NCBI GenBank assembly: GCA_009617715.1
Contig: VTFK01000066.1
Coordinates: 744,001-808,000, forward strand
Source of the DNA: Plectrocnemia conspersa
Lineage: Eukaryota; Arthropoda; Insecta; Trichoptera; Polycentropodidae
Length of the DNA stretch: 64,000 nucleotides
Direction: 5' to 3'
In this document: positions 11,262 through 22,744 of the stretch, piece by piece
Numbering within the stretch: the stretch's first letter is position 1
Layout of the letters: the number at the start of each line of letters is the position of its first letter
Program-made: the position numbers and the translations under genes
Notes under the pieces: model-generated
The model's database searches: none
Seen by the model: the letters and a program-made list of their open reading frames with translations, nothing else
Told to the model about the DNA's origin: nothing

Positions 11262-11760
11262 TTAATTAACACTGTTCGAAAATTTGGAAAGCATTACGTT
11301 TTTTTTAAAAAATTTGCTTCCTGGCTCGCTGAGCCTTAAATATTTACGATCTGACTCTTTACAAAATATTTTTTCCGACCCCTGATCTAAGCTAAGATAC
11401 GCCGTTGATGTATTTGCATATGAGTCTTCATGCAATCCAAACGTTAAAAATATTGTTTTCATTTCCCCGTTCGTTTGCAAACGAAGAATTTTTCCTTTTC
11501 GGTACAATCGTCTCAGTTGCAGCGAGTCAACACACAGATGATTTACATAACGTCCTCCGAGATGGCACACATCCCCGAGGTTAGGTCGCCATAACAACAC
11601 GTACGACACAAGATGGCATGCCGGAAGAAATAAGTTTACACAGTGGAAACGCTCGCAATCTATATCTAAACAAAAACGATAGGGAAACACGAAGCCTCTG
11701 GACGGGGGTGCCAAACAATTTCGCCCCATTTTTATATTGCTGTTATATGCATCAGATAAA
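11262..11760 (-). other. Longest open frame of the window (155 codons), in a GC-richer island
   Basis: A - strand frame of 155 codons (11262-11729) starts with ATGGGGCGAAATTG and crosses a GC-richer island. I recognise no domain. The residues are unremarkable, with no repeats or clear membrane segments. The 3' half crosses a probable hAT-like terminus (11375-11384), so the frame is more likely accidental openness in mixed-composition DNA than a gene. A single-exon small gene cannot be excluded. Confidence 0.2.
11300..11384 (-). mobile_element. Possible hAT-type transposon terminus
   Basis: Read on the - strand, CAGGGGTCGG at 11384-11375 is followed by A/T-rich sequence and then a small dyad GGCTC-agc-GAGCC. 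CAGGGG-type ends are characteristic of hAT elements. The adjacent eight bases, 11385-11392 (atctaagc), would be the target duplication. I do not find the second end or a second copy of those eight bases nearby, so the call stays weak. Confidence 0.3.
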
Positions 11761-12220
11761 GTAAGGAAGAGCGTCTCTGAGAGATATTTATGAATTATAT
11801 GTAATAATAAATGAAATTATACATGTGTCTATAAATAAGAAAGAACAATGGGGATTTTATGTAAGGGGGATAATTCAGTGTTTGATTTATGTTTTATTTT
11901 ATTTTTGTGAAAATGCTTAATAATATTTTTTATTTATTGAAGCAAGAAAGACTAAAAATTTTTTTTTTTTCTAAAGATTAAAAGTATTTTTAATTCAGAG
12001 TTATTACATTTTTTTTGAAAACAATAGTAATTTTAGAAATGACAAAAATTAAAGAACGGGTAGATCAAGGCAACAGTTAAAATAAAAAAAAAAATTAACT
12101 ATCAAGGATGTTTATTTTTATTTTTAATACAAATTTTGTTGTTATTCACATTCTGTGGAACAATTAAGATGTACGCGTACAGTTTGTACGTGTACATGTG
12201 TTAGTAGGCCCCAAGTGTCT
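11760..12220. other. AT-rich spacer
   Basis: Homopolymeric A and T runs with a short GTACGCGTAC-type dyad near 12171-12196. Nothing coding. Confidence 0.5.
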
Positions 12221-12227
12221 CGAAATA

Positions 12228-12495
12228 TGGTTTAATTGTGGGTTCCGGACATTGAGCTGGACCACTTGATGCGAAGAGAGAAGCGGCGGCTTCTGCGATC
12301 TTCGAAGGTCTCGAGTTGGATCAGCGTAATCTTAGATAAAGTTCGTACGAACTGAGAAAATCCAAGTAAAAAATTCTGATGCCTTGAAATAACAGTAAAA
12401 GTGTCAAATAAATTTTTCATAGGAGATTTTGTTTTATACCCCTTTGGCTGGAGCGAGCAATAGCAAAAGGGTAGATTTTTTATACAGATTGTCAT
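12228..12495 (-). repeat. Repeat family RA, copy 1
   Basis: Contains the family's best-conserved word, GCGAAGAGAGAAGCGG..GCTTCTGCGATCTTC (12281-12303). It recurs with substitutions near 13315, 25360 and 53650, and is followed in every copy by GCCTTGAA-type and TTTTATA-type words. On the - strand the conserved part can be read as a short arginine-rich peptide (RRFSLRI) in three copies, so it may descend from a coding element. An 87-codon frame here is not otherwise supported. Confidence 0.65.
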
Positions 12496-12499
12496 TGCT

Positions 12500-13270
12500 C
12501 GCTAGAACAGATCATGAACGGCCGTTTCAATGGCAATCCAGAATTCACGTGCACATTTTAGATTCGTGTACCTTAACTTAATCTGCAAAAAGGTTTTCTC
12601 ACGTTGGAGTCTCATTTTTACAAATAAGCCCTTTTTGTTTTAGACGTGTAAAACTTGTTCTTGTATTGCACGTACCGAATCTGGCGCTGGCACTAGGGTT
12701 TAGGATTTGATAGCATATTACTTTGGATATCGCCCCTCTAAATTTCACTTAAGTCCTCTTGGATGTTTTTATAGGATCTAATTATTGAATAGAAAGGTGG
12801 GTTAATTAATGAACGCGACATAACTAAAACAATAACAATGTTATAATCTATCTGGCATTTTGTTTCAAAAAAACAAATTTTAATATCATATAGACTAACA
12901 TTATTGTGTTTTTAAAAATAAATTTAGTATTTTTGTAATACAAAAATAAAATAAGACCTAAATTTAATAGTTTATTAGATAAAGAAGGCATGTAGGCCTT
13001 TTTAAAAATATATATAGAAAAACTTTTTTATGACTAAAATATAAACATTCAATTAAATTGCTGTTAAGGTTTTTTAAAGACTGCCATTTTTTTGTTTTGA
13101 AAACCAGTACAAATTTTTTAGTAATTATTTTATACCTAATTTTGGTAAATATAGTATTTGTGTGTTTTTTTATTATTATTTTATTATTTTATTGCTTTTG
13201 TGCAAATAGTTAGGACAGTTACATTCCATTTGTATGTGTTATTTACACATTTTTTTATGTGCGTTTATAA
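12500..13270. other. AT-rich spacer
   Basis: The left 250 bp is mixed; the rest is A/T-dominated. Nothing recognised. Confidence 0.5.
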
Positions 13271-13272
13271 AC

Positions 13273-13450
13273 TCCAAGCATCTCAAAAGTAGGTGTCTAG
13301 CTAGACCAGGGGATGCGAAGAGAGAAGTGGAAGCTTCTGCGATCTTTAATTTTAAAGGTCGACCTTCTCTTGGTTAAAGTTTGTATGAGCTTAGACAGTT
13401 CAAGTAAAAGTGCTCTTGAAGTTTTAATGCCTTGTACTCAAAAATGCATG
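13273..13450 (-). repeat. Repeat family RA, copy 2
   Basis: GGATGCGAAGAGAGAAG..GCTTCTGCGATCTT is shared with copy 1, followed by AAGTTTGTA..GAGCTTAGACA and a GCCTTGTA word. It lies about 1 kb from copy 1 in the same orientation. Confidence 0.65.
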
Positions 13451-13454
13451 TCCT

Positions 13455-14279
13455 TTATAAAAAAAATATATGGTCTTTAATCTATAAAATTGTTTAATCT
13501 TATTATATAATTTAAAATGATTACGATTTTCTTGCCATAAATTATTAAGATTATTTAATTAAAATATATCGAAAAATAATTTCAACATTATCCTTATAAT
13601 TTATGTTAATAATTGTAAAAATTAAAGGAAATTTTAGAAAATCTTAAACAACCTATAACTACATTTATAATTTGATGACTTTAAATATTTTGCAGCTTCA
13701 TAATAGGATTAAAAAATATTAAAAGTATATTTTTCTTAATTTTACATAATGTTAATCCACTGCAAATTTATTTTTGTGGAAAATCAGATTATTTTTAAAT
13801 TATCAATAATATTTATATTTTTATTATTAGTATTTGCATCATCGTGTAGCTATATTTTGATTTTTAATTTACATAATGATAATAAATAATTAATAGATAT
13901 TAAAAATAAATTTTGAAATGTACTGTGTTAATGGATATCAGATTATTTTAGCAAATTATTTAACTTCTATATTTTAAAACTGCTAATGAAAATTTCATAT
14001 TTTAAAATTGGTTTTTTTTTAATTCACTTTTATGAAATTATTTTCTTGTACTTCTTGACAGCTCATGGCAGAAAAAATCAAATTATAACTCTTTAAAAAT
14101 ACCGAAAAAATTATTTTTTAATTTTTTTTCTTAGTTCTAAAATAAAATAAAAAAGCATTGCTTATTCCACATCCTTTACGCAATAATGGGTAGCTCTTCT
14201 GGTGCTCACAAGTTGTTAACTGAACGGATATATTGGCCCAGAAGGTCCGTGAAATTTTTTATTTTTATTTATTGATTTT
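13455..14279. other. AT-rich spacer
   Basis: A/T-dominated. Nothing recognised. Confidence 0.5.
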
Positions 14280-14323
14280 GACTATGATGACCCATCAGGT
14301 TACCTTAATGCGTCACGATGGTC
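14280..14323 (-). mobile_element. 44-bp palindromic element P44, copy 1
   Basis: On the - strand this reads GACCATCGTGACGCATT..GGTAACCTG..TCATAGTC. It aligns end to end, without gaps, with the copies at 28156-28199 and 29440-29483. The element is an imperfect palindrome. Confidence 0.75.
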
Positions 14324-14641
14324 GAAAAACTATACATTATATTATTTTAATACTCAAAAAAATATTAAATAATAAAGATAAATCTTTTTCATAATTTGAA
14401 AAAGTCGTTTGAATGATCCACTTTATTTTTTTGGCGAACCCATAGAATCTCAAAATTTGTGCCTCCAACGTGATTAAAGCACACGTATTGTATTATAAAG
14501 TCAGATAATAAAAATTAACAAAATTCACAATAAAGCGACCGTTCACTACAGCAAATGAGATCACCGTTTCACGGAAACATCTTAAGACTGTTTTTCAAAA
14601 AAAAATAGAAAGTTTAATTTGCTGATAGACTTAAGTTAATC

Positions 14642-14660
14642 ATACCATACCATACCATTT
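14642..14660. repeat. Short (CATAC)n tract
   Basis: ATACC/CATAC repeated about three to four times. A trivial microsatellite. Confidence 0.6.
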
Positions 14661-14784
14661 TTCTCCCATATATGATATATATAGAACACCTTACACCCAT
14701 CGGATCCAATTTTTTTTTTTTATTTTCTTACGTGTCTGTAGATTATAATATAATTATAATCATTCAAAGATTATTTTTTTAGAA

Positions 14785-14840
14785 TTTTATTATTCTCACG
14801 AATGAATATCGTGATGATTACTTAAATTTAAGATATATTG
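14785..14840 (+). repeat. Small stem-loop repeat S2, copy 1
   Basis: CACGAATGAATATCGTGAT (inverted CACGA/TCGTG) with flanking ATTACTTAAATTTAA. It aligns with 35305-35360, where CACGAATGAATGTCGTGAT occurs in comparable flanks. Confidence 0.45.
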
Positions 14841-14849
14841 TGTAATTTT

Positions 14850-15505
14850 TCAAACTAAATTTATTAATTTATAAAATATTATTAAATTAATAATTGTATG
14901 CAAAGGAATATTTTCAATTTTTTTTTATTCTGTGCGCCACCCCTATTCAATGCAACAATAACCATCGTGGCAAATGTGATTGCTTCGGTCCCCGCCGAAA
15001 CAAGATAAATAGTGTGGAAAAACGTGACATACGATTATGTGTGTATAACAAAAAAAATGCCTAAATATGTGTAAAGCCTTATATTTTATCTTAAATAAAA
15101 ATGTTGTCGCTAGTCTTTCAATAACCAACCTATAAACTGATAATAAATTGTATTAATAACCTATCACAATAGTTAAGAATATAAATTCTTAAATAAAAAA
15201 AAATATTATTAGGTTGCTAGAAAAATAAAATCAAAAATAAAATTAATAAATTTAATGAAAATCCAGTTACTGAATTAAATATGAAAAATAGGTAAATATG
15301 CGCATTTTTTGTATAAGCTAAAAACTAGCGTAATAACAACGGAAATTTCTAGTAAATCAAACAATATTTATGAAGATTAGCCGATGCAATATTAGTTTAA
15401 TATGTTTTAAAGTAAAAACCATTATTAAACGCTGATATATTGTGTAAAGTTTACCCTATTTAAAAATAAAGCGTAAACAAATCTACCCATATTATATTTT
15501 TAAAC
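14850..15505. other. AT-rich spacer
   Basis: Nothing recognised apart from a mixed segment at 14935-15010 containing ACCATCGTGG, which resembles one end of P44. Confidence 0.45.
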
Positions 15506-15509
15506 CGCC

Positions 15510-15745
15510 AGGACCGAAGTGGGCGTTACAGGCTAGATTAAATTTTTCGGCCAATATAAGCCTTAACACGGCGTGTTATTCGAGTGTCCCACGCGAGCTA
15601 CTTGTCGACTTTTGGAATCAGATTCTCCCACAAAAGCTTCGAAGAATTTAATAAAAATGTGAAGTTTCACACACGGTGAAGCGCTTTCGTTTGGGGACTT
15701 TCAAGTGAAATTCACACGACCGAAACGGGGTCGATTTACAAACGA
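15510..15745. promoter_or_regulatory. GC-richer unique island
   Basis: Mixed sequence (ACACGGCGTG, CCACGCGAGC, ACCGAAACGGGGTCG) bounded by AT-rich DNA. It contains a GGCGTGTTATTCG word and several GAAGC/TTTCACAC words. Stops lie in all frames. Candidate non-coding regulatory island. Confidence 0.25.
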
Positions 15746-15749
15746 AAAG

Positions 15750-16180
15750 TGTTAAGAATTCCTTTCTAAACTTTAACGTGTAATAAATCTTTGTCCATTT
15801 GCACTTAATATGTTATTTCATCTTAGTTTTGTCATTATGTAATTATGAAATTTCTAGGACGCAAGATAAATATTTCTTTGGAACATATAAATTTTTTTAA
15901 ATGTTTTACAAAAAATTGTGTATCGAAAAGTCGCGCTTTTTCTGCCACCTATTTATGATAATTATTCGCCAAATTTATTTACAATCACTGTCAACAGTCT
16001 TTAGTGGTCCAGTAACATGGTTTTTGGCCACGCCATTCCACGGTCACTATCTCATTGAAAATGATGACAAAATTTCTCGTATAAATATGTAGTATTAGGC
16101 AAAGTTTGTCATTGGTTAATACGTTTTTTTGTTTTGTTTTATAATCTAGTGACTTTACCTACAAGTGCAAGCACACTTTG
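15750..16180. other. Spacer
   Basis: A/T-rich with one 63-codon frame (15901-16092) that has no recognisable feature. Confidence 0.4.
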
Positions 16181-16184
16181 AGCG

Positions 16185-16560
16185 CCTCCGCCGTTAACCC
16201 TTTCTGACACCGAGGCATGTCAAAATTTTCATATCGTTTTGTCTGTAACGGAAGCGCGGCTTTCGCCCAGAAAGTGCTTATCTACCCTTTCATTTTCTGC
16301 GTCGAGATTTATGGTGGTCTTGGGCGAAGCGTCCGGGCGCCATAAATTCATAAGAGCCCTCCTCACCGCGCCCCATAAATTTGCAAAATAGCATTACATG
16401 CGCAAAAATGTGCATCGAATGCGCATAATTGTTTCAAAGCGACGTTTCCAGGTCGCGAGCGTGCTGAAACGTTCTCGCCGTGGATTTATGAACGCAAATA
16501 TGGGGACGTTGACGGGTATTTATGTATAATTTATGCTAATAATATAAACATTAGTTTGTC
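16185..16560. promoter_or_regulatory. GC-richer island with a cluster of TTTATG/CATAAA sites
   Basis: Within about 230 bp I count TTTATGG (16308), CCATAAA (16340, 16373), TTTATG (16485, 16519) and a further CATAAG and TTATGC. They are embedded in CG-rich spacers such as GGGCGAAGCG, CCGCGCCCC and TCGCGAGCG. TTTATGG-type words are recognised by posterior Hox and Caudal-class homeodomains in insects. The clustering on both strands inside a GC-richer island is the strongest regulatory signature in the window. Its target gene is unknown. Confidence 0.4.
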
Positions 16561-16574
16561 GCGAATTGGTAATT

Positions 16575-16880
16575 GGGGGTGCGGAAAAAACATGCATAGT
16601 CGCTTTATATAATAATAATTAACAAAAAATTTTAATTTAAAAAAAAAAATTTACCGGTGATAAAATTTTCTGGAATTAGAAACTCTTCCAAACTATTTTA
16701 TTTATGTATGCTATAGTTGATTTTTTTAAATTTTATTTTAATTAAAAATCTGCAATGGCTGCTATACTAAAAAATATTTTATAACTACGCAATAATGGTA
16801 CATATAAGTTACCAATTTTTAACTATCATCTTGGTCGCTGGCGTTCACAAAAGTCAATCAGTCTGATAACATCGTTAACG
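16575..16880 (-). repeat. Repeat R1, copy 1 (coding-derived, degraded)
   Basis: The segment aligns with 20369-20661 in the same orientation. Shared words include ATGCATAGTCGCTTTA, GAAACTCTTCCAAA and GCGTTCACAAAAGTCAATCA. On the - strand the first part encodes VIRLIDFCER in both copies. Here the frame soon hits a stop, and the second part (EEFLIP) is also interrupted, so this is a decayed copy of something once coding. Confidence 0.6.
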
Positions 16881-16982
16881 CGCTTGATATGTGTACCAGC
16901 GTAATTTTTTTTTTGATAAATTTTATGTCACTTTGTAGAAAAATATGTTGTTGCCAAAAAAAAGCTGGTAACAGCTTAGTTA

Positions 16983-16986
<4 letters not shown>

Positions 16987-17057
<71 letters not shown>
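16987..17057. repeat. (TA)n microsatellite, 71 bp
   Basis: Uninterrupted alternating A/T. The apparent YI-repeat protein frame is an artefact. Confidence 0.97.
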
Positions 17058-17059
<2 letters not shown>

Positions 17060-17060
<1 letters not shown>

Positions 17061-17955
17061 TAGTACATATATAGAAAAATGTAGATTGTTACCAGGCGGT
17101 CTTCGTTGGCATGTCGAGTTGTTTTATTGTCGGCTTTAATTTTAATAAAATAGCTAGAATTTGCCGTGCTGTGTTCTCATGATGCTCTCTAGATGCTCTG
17201 TTGATGTCTTTTAATGCAATTTCTGACTCAAATTATTTCTCCCTTCTGTAAGCAGGTGTCACATACTTTATAATTCTTGTTCCAGACAGCTTTGGTTAAT
17301 CACAGATAAGGATGTTTGTAGACCATTGCATCACATCTTGGACACACCTTTTAAATATGTTTACGCTTAAAGAAAAATAGTGGAAATGACTATTCGGGCG
17401 ATCAATTTTCAAAATGAAAAAGAACAATAGTAATGTGCGCAGAGTTTCATATATAATATTATTTAAAGCACGTCCCAAGAGTATTTTTTCGCGGTACTTA
17501 TGTGTATTTAATGTGCTATTAAATAGGTCCGTGCAATATTTTTCAAATATAACGCAATTATTTGCTCATTATATCTCTCTTTCATTATTGTGAATATAAT
17601 GTATATGAGTTTACTTTCAAGATGAGTTGATATATCTTTTCGTTAAAATAACTTTTAAGTTATAATATATTAAGCAGGTGGTTAAAACACTCGCACAAGA
17701 CGTGATTTTCTGCTATACATTAAAAATGCAGCTTTACGTTCTTTAAAAAGTTTATATTGTATTATGTGTGGAAGTTTAGTCGAATGACAATATACACTTT
17801 TAACCTTCATTATTTTAGAGCAACTACAAATAATATTGTTTTTCATTTATTTATTTATTTAAATACATGGCATACCATATTAACGTTAATGCTCTAAAAA
17901 ATAATAAATAGTAACAAAAAAATCATATAAAATATTCACAGAAACAATTAAATTA
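17060..17955. other. Spacer
   Basis: A mixed left part (17090-17300) grades into A/T-rich DNA. Nothing recognised. Confidence 0.4.
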
Positions 17956-18060
17956 AACGAGCTGTCGGTTCCTCATTATCGTGAGATACCGCAGCTAGCT
18001 AGTGTGCGAATACTGGACGCTGCACTTTATTGGTCTTAAATATTATTTTTGATTTCTTTT
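17955..18060 (+). repeat. Stem-loop repeat S1, copy 1
   Basis: AGCTGTCGG..CTCA and TGAGATACCGCAGCT (17960-17996) pair as a stem-loop with a six-base loop. The stem and about 60 bp downstream align with 34746-34845. Changes preserve the pairing in part of the stem. Confidence 0.65.
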
Positions 18061-18169
18061 GGTTTAGCTAATAATCATATTCCATAAAATAATATTAAGG
18101 AATCTTCAAATGTGAGAGATTTTTTAATGAAATGTAACATGAAATTTAGCGATTTTAAATGGTAGTAGA

Positions 18170-18520
18170 TTGTCAATCAACCTTTATAGCCACTTAGCAA
18201 ATTGTCGACGCGAATTATGCGCACCGTATATAGCCAATGAATCTTCACAACCTTTCAGAATTATTATATTTTTTAAGTTAATCTCAATGTCATTTTCTTA
18301 GCTTGGGCCCGCAAAGTATGAAACTTTGCTAAAAAGACGTTCCTAAAAAACAATTTTGGGCATACCTGACCGCTCATGTGGTCACGTTTCCTGAGGAAAC
18401 ATTGGTCGAACACACCGTGAATTTGATCATATAAAGCGGTAAGGCCGTCGCACTTATAGACTTGCATCCAATTGCATTTCACCAAATTACTATTAACGTA
18501 AAGTTTTACGGCTAAAATTA
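18170..18520 (-). mobile_element. Non-LTR retrotransposon fragment (ORF2 linker after the endonuclease)
   Basis: A - strand frame of 70 codons (18273-18485) contains NWMQVYKCDG, then DQIHGVFDQCF, then a stretch ending LRAQAKKM. This order matches the poorly conserved segment between the APE endonuclease and the reverse transcriptase of arthropod jockey/CR1-like ORF2 proteins: a (D/N)W..VY motif, a hydrophobic helix ending in a 'D..CP' motif, and a basic run. Continuing in a second frame, SRRQFAKWL follows. Frameshifts and the isolation of the fragment show that it is dead. The assignment rests on motif resemblance only. Confidence 0.45.
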
Positions 18521-18524
18521 AAAC

Positions 18525-19320
18525 AACTAATGTTACTTTGTCATCTTAGAAATCTACATGTTAATTTAAGTTGCACAAGCATAAATTCGAAATCAAAAAT
18601 ACGTTCGTAAAAAAATTCATAAACATTGTAAAATAACTAAAATTTACATTTTTTAAAATCCCTTTGTGCATGTTTCATAAAATTAATAATATACTTGCTA
18701 TATATAAATATATATATTATATATACATATATGTTATTTAAGTGAAATAGAATTTCATCATACTTTAGGATACATATTAATAATAAATTCGAATGTTACA
18801 CATGAGAACTTTTTTATAATGCCAATAAATAGTCATACCATGTTCCACATTTTTTAATTTATAAAACAAATTGTGTAGTGTTTATTTATGAATTTATATA
18901 TATATAGTTTATAAAGCAAACTTTGATGTAGTGACACAGTTTATTTAATTTGTTCATGAAAATGTAATTAAAAGATATTTTTGCAAAGTGAAATATGACG
19001 AGCTTTACAAAAAAACTAAGCGTGTAATTTGACATACAAATACACTTATTTTATCTCTTTTACAAAAAGTCTGCAAAATTGTATAGTGTAATTATATTAA
19101 AGTCGATTTTTCGAGTCAACAACTTTAAAAATCACTGAACCAATTCATAATTCAATAAGTCAAATTGAAGCTAGAACTCGGCGGCTAGAAATATAATATA
19201 TTAAGAAGTATGATACATTTCGTTTTTTTATTATTCACGACTAAATATATACATATGTATGTGCACATGTAGAGAGAAAAAATAAATTATAGAATACCAA
19301 GTCCGCTGAGTGTAGCATAA
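18525..19320. other. AT-rich spacer
   Basis: A/T-dominated with short TA-rich dyads (18690-18735). Nothing recognised. Confidence 0.5.
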
Positions 19321-19324
19321 TTTG

Positions 19325-19740
19325 TTTAATAATTCATTCACGCTCTGCCCTCGCGGCGAAAGACTTGCGGGCCGCAAGAAAAAATTTACGGCCGCCGCAA
19401 AAATATCTTCTCCTCCCTCTCTGCGATTCATTCCAGAATTTTTCATGTATTTACGATGCAGAATCTGAGTATAAGAGACACATCGGAATGATTTCATATT
19501 TTCTTGTTGCCCCCTCGATGTTTTGCCTTTCCGAAACATTGAATTTGAGATTCTTTTATTGCGGGACCACCGAGAAGAAGAAAAAAAATAGCACTCGGTG
19601 GAAACAAAGATTTACGATAGGGCGCCGGATTATAATGACGTTGTTTGTGATGAAATATATTAAATTTTCGAGGGCCCGCATCAATTTAGACGACCCTGTA
19701 TATAGGGGATTTTTTCGCAATGTGTGCTGTCAATTTTAGG
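19325..19740. promoter_or_regulatory. GC-richer unique island
   Basis: Starts with CG-rich DNA containing CTTGCGG-g-CCGCAAG (19364-19378, perfect 7-bp arms) and an ACGGCCGCCGC word. Frames of about 100 codons occur on both strands over the same bases, which argues that neither is real. Candidate regulatory island, adjacent to a long (TA)n. Confidence 0.25.
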
Positions 19741-19790
19741 AGGAATAACGTTTTTTAAATGTATTGGTAAATATTTTTTTTGTTTACTAC

Positions 19791-19909
<119 letters not shown>

Positions 19910-20009
19910 TTTACCAAACGGTTTCAAGATACAATTTTTGAAAATATATATATACAATATGTCTTATTCCGCAACTTTTATAAGTAACAATATACAACCT
20001 TCCACGAAA

Positions 20010-20215
20010 ATCGCACACGTCGTTAAAAATAAAAGGTCCCGTTTCGTTCGTTCAATTAAGCACTGCCTCAAGGGTAAAAAGATTCGAAAGGATGACGTCA
20101 CTGGATGTCTTTTCAATATTTCACGTCTATTAGAGCGGGTAATATAGCGACTGGGTAGCAACAACTTCCGTAAAATCATGTATTCCCTTGATAATGGGAC
20201 CTGAGATACATATTT
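20010..20215 (+). repeat. Repeat R2, + copy (coding-derived)
   Basis: Matches the reverse complement of 22900-23110. The best-conserved block (20085-20145) includes GATGACGTCAC, AATATTTCACGTCTATTA and GAGCGGG. In the same frame both copies encode [17 protein letters not shown] with one difference just beyond, so the ancestor probably coded for protein. This copy has a stop shortly after. The protein family is not recognised. Confidence 0.6.
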
Positions 20216-20368
20216 TCCGGATACATTAGAAAAATCTTCAGTGCTCATGCCACTTAACGTCAAACGCTTGTTCAATATCAGAAAAGAGCATGACGCTGCG
20301 ACATAATTTTACTTAATATAAGTCACATTTAAAAAAAGTTGACAAAACTCTATTAAAATTTGAAAATT

Positions 20369-20661
20369 TGGGGGTGCAGAATGCATAGTCGCTTTAGTTT
20401 ATATAATAAGAATTAATATCAAATATATATGGAAGAATTTATTTTACCTGTAATAACTTTTTCTGGAATAAGAAACTCTTCCAAAATATCTTCTTTATTT
20501 ATGATGTAGTTGATTTCTTCAAAAAATCTAAAATAGGCTTTATGCTGAAATTTCTTGTATTTTTACGCGAAACGCGTTGTGTATTATTTGCTAATTTTCC
20601 ACTTTTTCTTGGTCGCAGGCGTTCACAAAAGTCAATCAGTCTAATAACATCACTAACATCG
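20369..20661 (-). repeat. Repeat R1, copy 2 (better preserved coding relic)
   Basis: On the - strand an open stretch reads DVIRLIDFCERLRPRKSG. After a frame change it reads FEEINYIINKEDILEEF, ending in CAG|GTAAAA, which could be a splice donor; TTTCAG upstream could be an acceptor. Copy 1 (16575-16880) has the same order with more damage. The two copies each lie within about 0.5 kb of a long (TA)n tract. I do not recognise the protein. It may be a transposase fragment or a twice-copied host exon. Confidence 0.55.
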
Positions 20662-20664
20662 TCA

Positions 20665-21640
20665 TCTTTATTTTGACAAATTCGACCATTGTTGCTTGCA
20701 ATTGCCCTATTTTTTTGTATTAAAATGAAATAAAATTTGAAAAATTAATCTTAAATCACACAACCTTTAAGATTGTGTTTTAATAATTTTTTTTATCTCT
20801 TAGTTGTCTTGTGGTTATCCTTGGTGTATTTCTCAGCTTTTTAAGACTCTTTCGAAATACTTTTGCTTAGTGCAAATTAAGATAAACTCGAATTTATATC
20901 AATTCGAATAAAAGTAGCAATTTCGGATTACCAACTAAAATATTTTACTAAAAGAAAATGATTTAGTATGGTAATGTTCCTCAAAAATTGGGAGTATAGT
21001 TTTCGATGATCTGGTCAATCTCGATGATTCAGAATAGAACCGGACTCTTTGTTACTGTCGAATTCATATCTTTACGCATTTAGGGACAAATGATAGATTT
21101 TAAATCAGTACATTTACATTAAAACTTTTTTTCTTGGTAAATTAAAGTTTTACTGATTTAATTATTTTATTTTATTTTGTAACGCCGTTAAAAACTATAA
21201 ATAATTGAGTTATAGGGCTGCAGATATACTAGTTTTATCTTCCTTTTACAAAGATATTAAATCTTGAATTTCAACGCTTAGAAAACGTAAATTCTTACAT
21301 TTTGATTTAAGTTATATTAAAAACAGGTAAATATAAATTTTGCTCCTAAAATTTGAAAAAAAATTTAAGTATTTATATCTTGGAAATTATTATAAATATA
21401 TTTATGGACCGTAACAGTGATCCAAAATTTATTATATTATGTTCATAGAAGATATGCACTGTTCGTTTACCGTTTTTGTTTAAAAAAAAGCTTTTGAAAC
21501 TGTTAATGCATACCATTAAGTACGCAAACTTTTGAGCTGTGTAAATAAATGTCGAGTTCATCAATTGAACGACTTTTTAATTCGAAATTGGAGGGGTGAA
21601 CTCATGCTATATAAATCATAAAAGGCTTGTGATAAAACGT
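20665..21640. other. AT-rich spacer
   Basis: Nothing recognised. Confidence 0.45.
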
Positions 21641-21649
21641 TTTATCTGC

Positions 21650-21720
21650 TTTCTGTGTTAAAATAAGACACCACCGTGTAAATCTTTTTAAAACCATAAA
21701 TCACAAGGTATAATTAAAAA
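21650..21720 (+). repeat. Short dispersed repeat R6, copy 1
   Basis: GTTAAAA..GACACCACCGTG followed by A/T-rich sequence. It aligns with 31768-31848, where GTTAAAAAGGGACACCACCG is followed by comparable words. Confidence 0.45.
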
Positions 21721-21959
21721 AAATATAGTCGCCTTGAGAAAAGAGAACACTCCCAATCTTTTCTAGGCAGCCATCGGAAATTTATTGTAAAAATACTAAA
21801 TAAAGCCAAAGGCAACTAAAAGCAACCAGAAATCACTTCCTCGCAGATACTTCGTCTGAGAACTTCTCTGAGACATTCTCAGTGACTTATTTTACAAACA
21901 TTCACATTTAAACATCTACTTTGTAGTTTAAAGTATCAGAATAAACTTGAACTTTACGA

Positions 21960-22262
21960 CTCAACTTCAGACCAGAAAATAGTGTAAAAAATACGAGTAT
22001 GTTTCAAGGGTAGAGTCTGGATACAGTACATTCTCATGATCCGAGATTTACCCTCAACTAAGACTAAAACGGTGTCATGTTATTACTAATTTTTGATAGT
22101 GTATAATGGTATCTATATCGTACAAATATTTAAAACAGCATTTAGCAATTCTAATTAGGGCGTTTAGTACAAAAAAAACTTAAGTTCAAATAACAGAGCT
22201 TCCAATTCTAAACACGGCATCAAAATCGCTTCAAAGCAAGCTGTTTTTCAGATAATTATACA
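21960..22262. repeat. Dispersed repeat R5, copy 2
   Basis: Partner of 3796-4105. Shared landmarks are CTCAACTTC, ATAGTG, CATTCTC, GTGTCA and the terminal CTAAACACGGCATCAAAATCG block, in order. Confidence 0.5.
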
Positions 22263-22264
22263 CA

Positions 22265-22740
22265 GCTACAATTTGGATGATTTTTTATTTAAATTGCGAC
22301 AGTTTATAAGTTAAAACTGGGGGGGTTAAATCCTGCGCAAGTTATCGATTTGTTAATAAATATTGCGACTCATCTGTCTGGCCTTGATAGTCGGTCCCTC
22401 CAGAGGTACACAAAGTTTGGAATATTTATGTTAACGTGAGGTTTAAGATAAGTTTCGGTGACTACGACAGTATCAACTTCGTACTCATATGATCTGATCT
22501 GTTATTAATTTTGTACTCACCTGCTCTTTCCAGATCTGAGCTGGACATGGACTACATGTTATTAATAGTTTTTTTATCGATAAAAACTTATACAAAAAAA
22601 TCATCAAGCTTGATTTTTTAATACTTTTTAAACGTTAGCATTTTAAAATCAAGTATTTATATTTCACTACTTTTTATTCTGATTCCTCGTAATCGTTTTT
22701 TATCCAAGATTATGTTTCATCTTAATAAAAGCGAATGGAG
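22265..22740. other. Mixed spacer
   Basis: Mildly mixed composition around 22310-22480, otherwise A/T-rich. Nothing recognised. Confidence 0.35.
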
Positions 22741-22744
22741 CGAA

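Noticed and set aside
11262..11729. 155-codon - strand frame as a protein-coding gene
   Set aside because: No domain, no splice or promoter context, and the 3' half crosses a likely transposon end. Length alone is not convincing in this GC-richer block.
16889..17074. Proteins with long Tyr-Ile repeats (also at 19681-19987 and 52973-53164)
   Set aside because: They are simply translations of (TA)n microsatellites.
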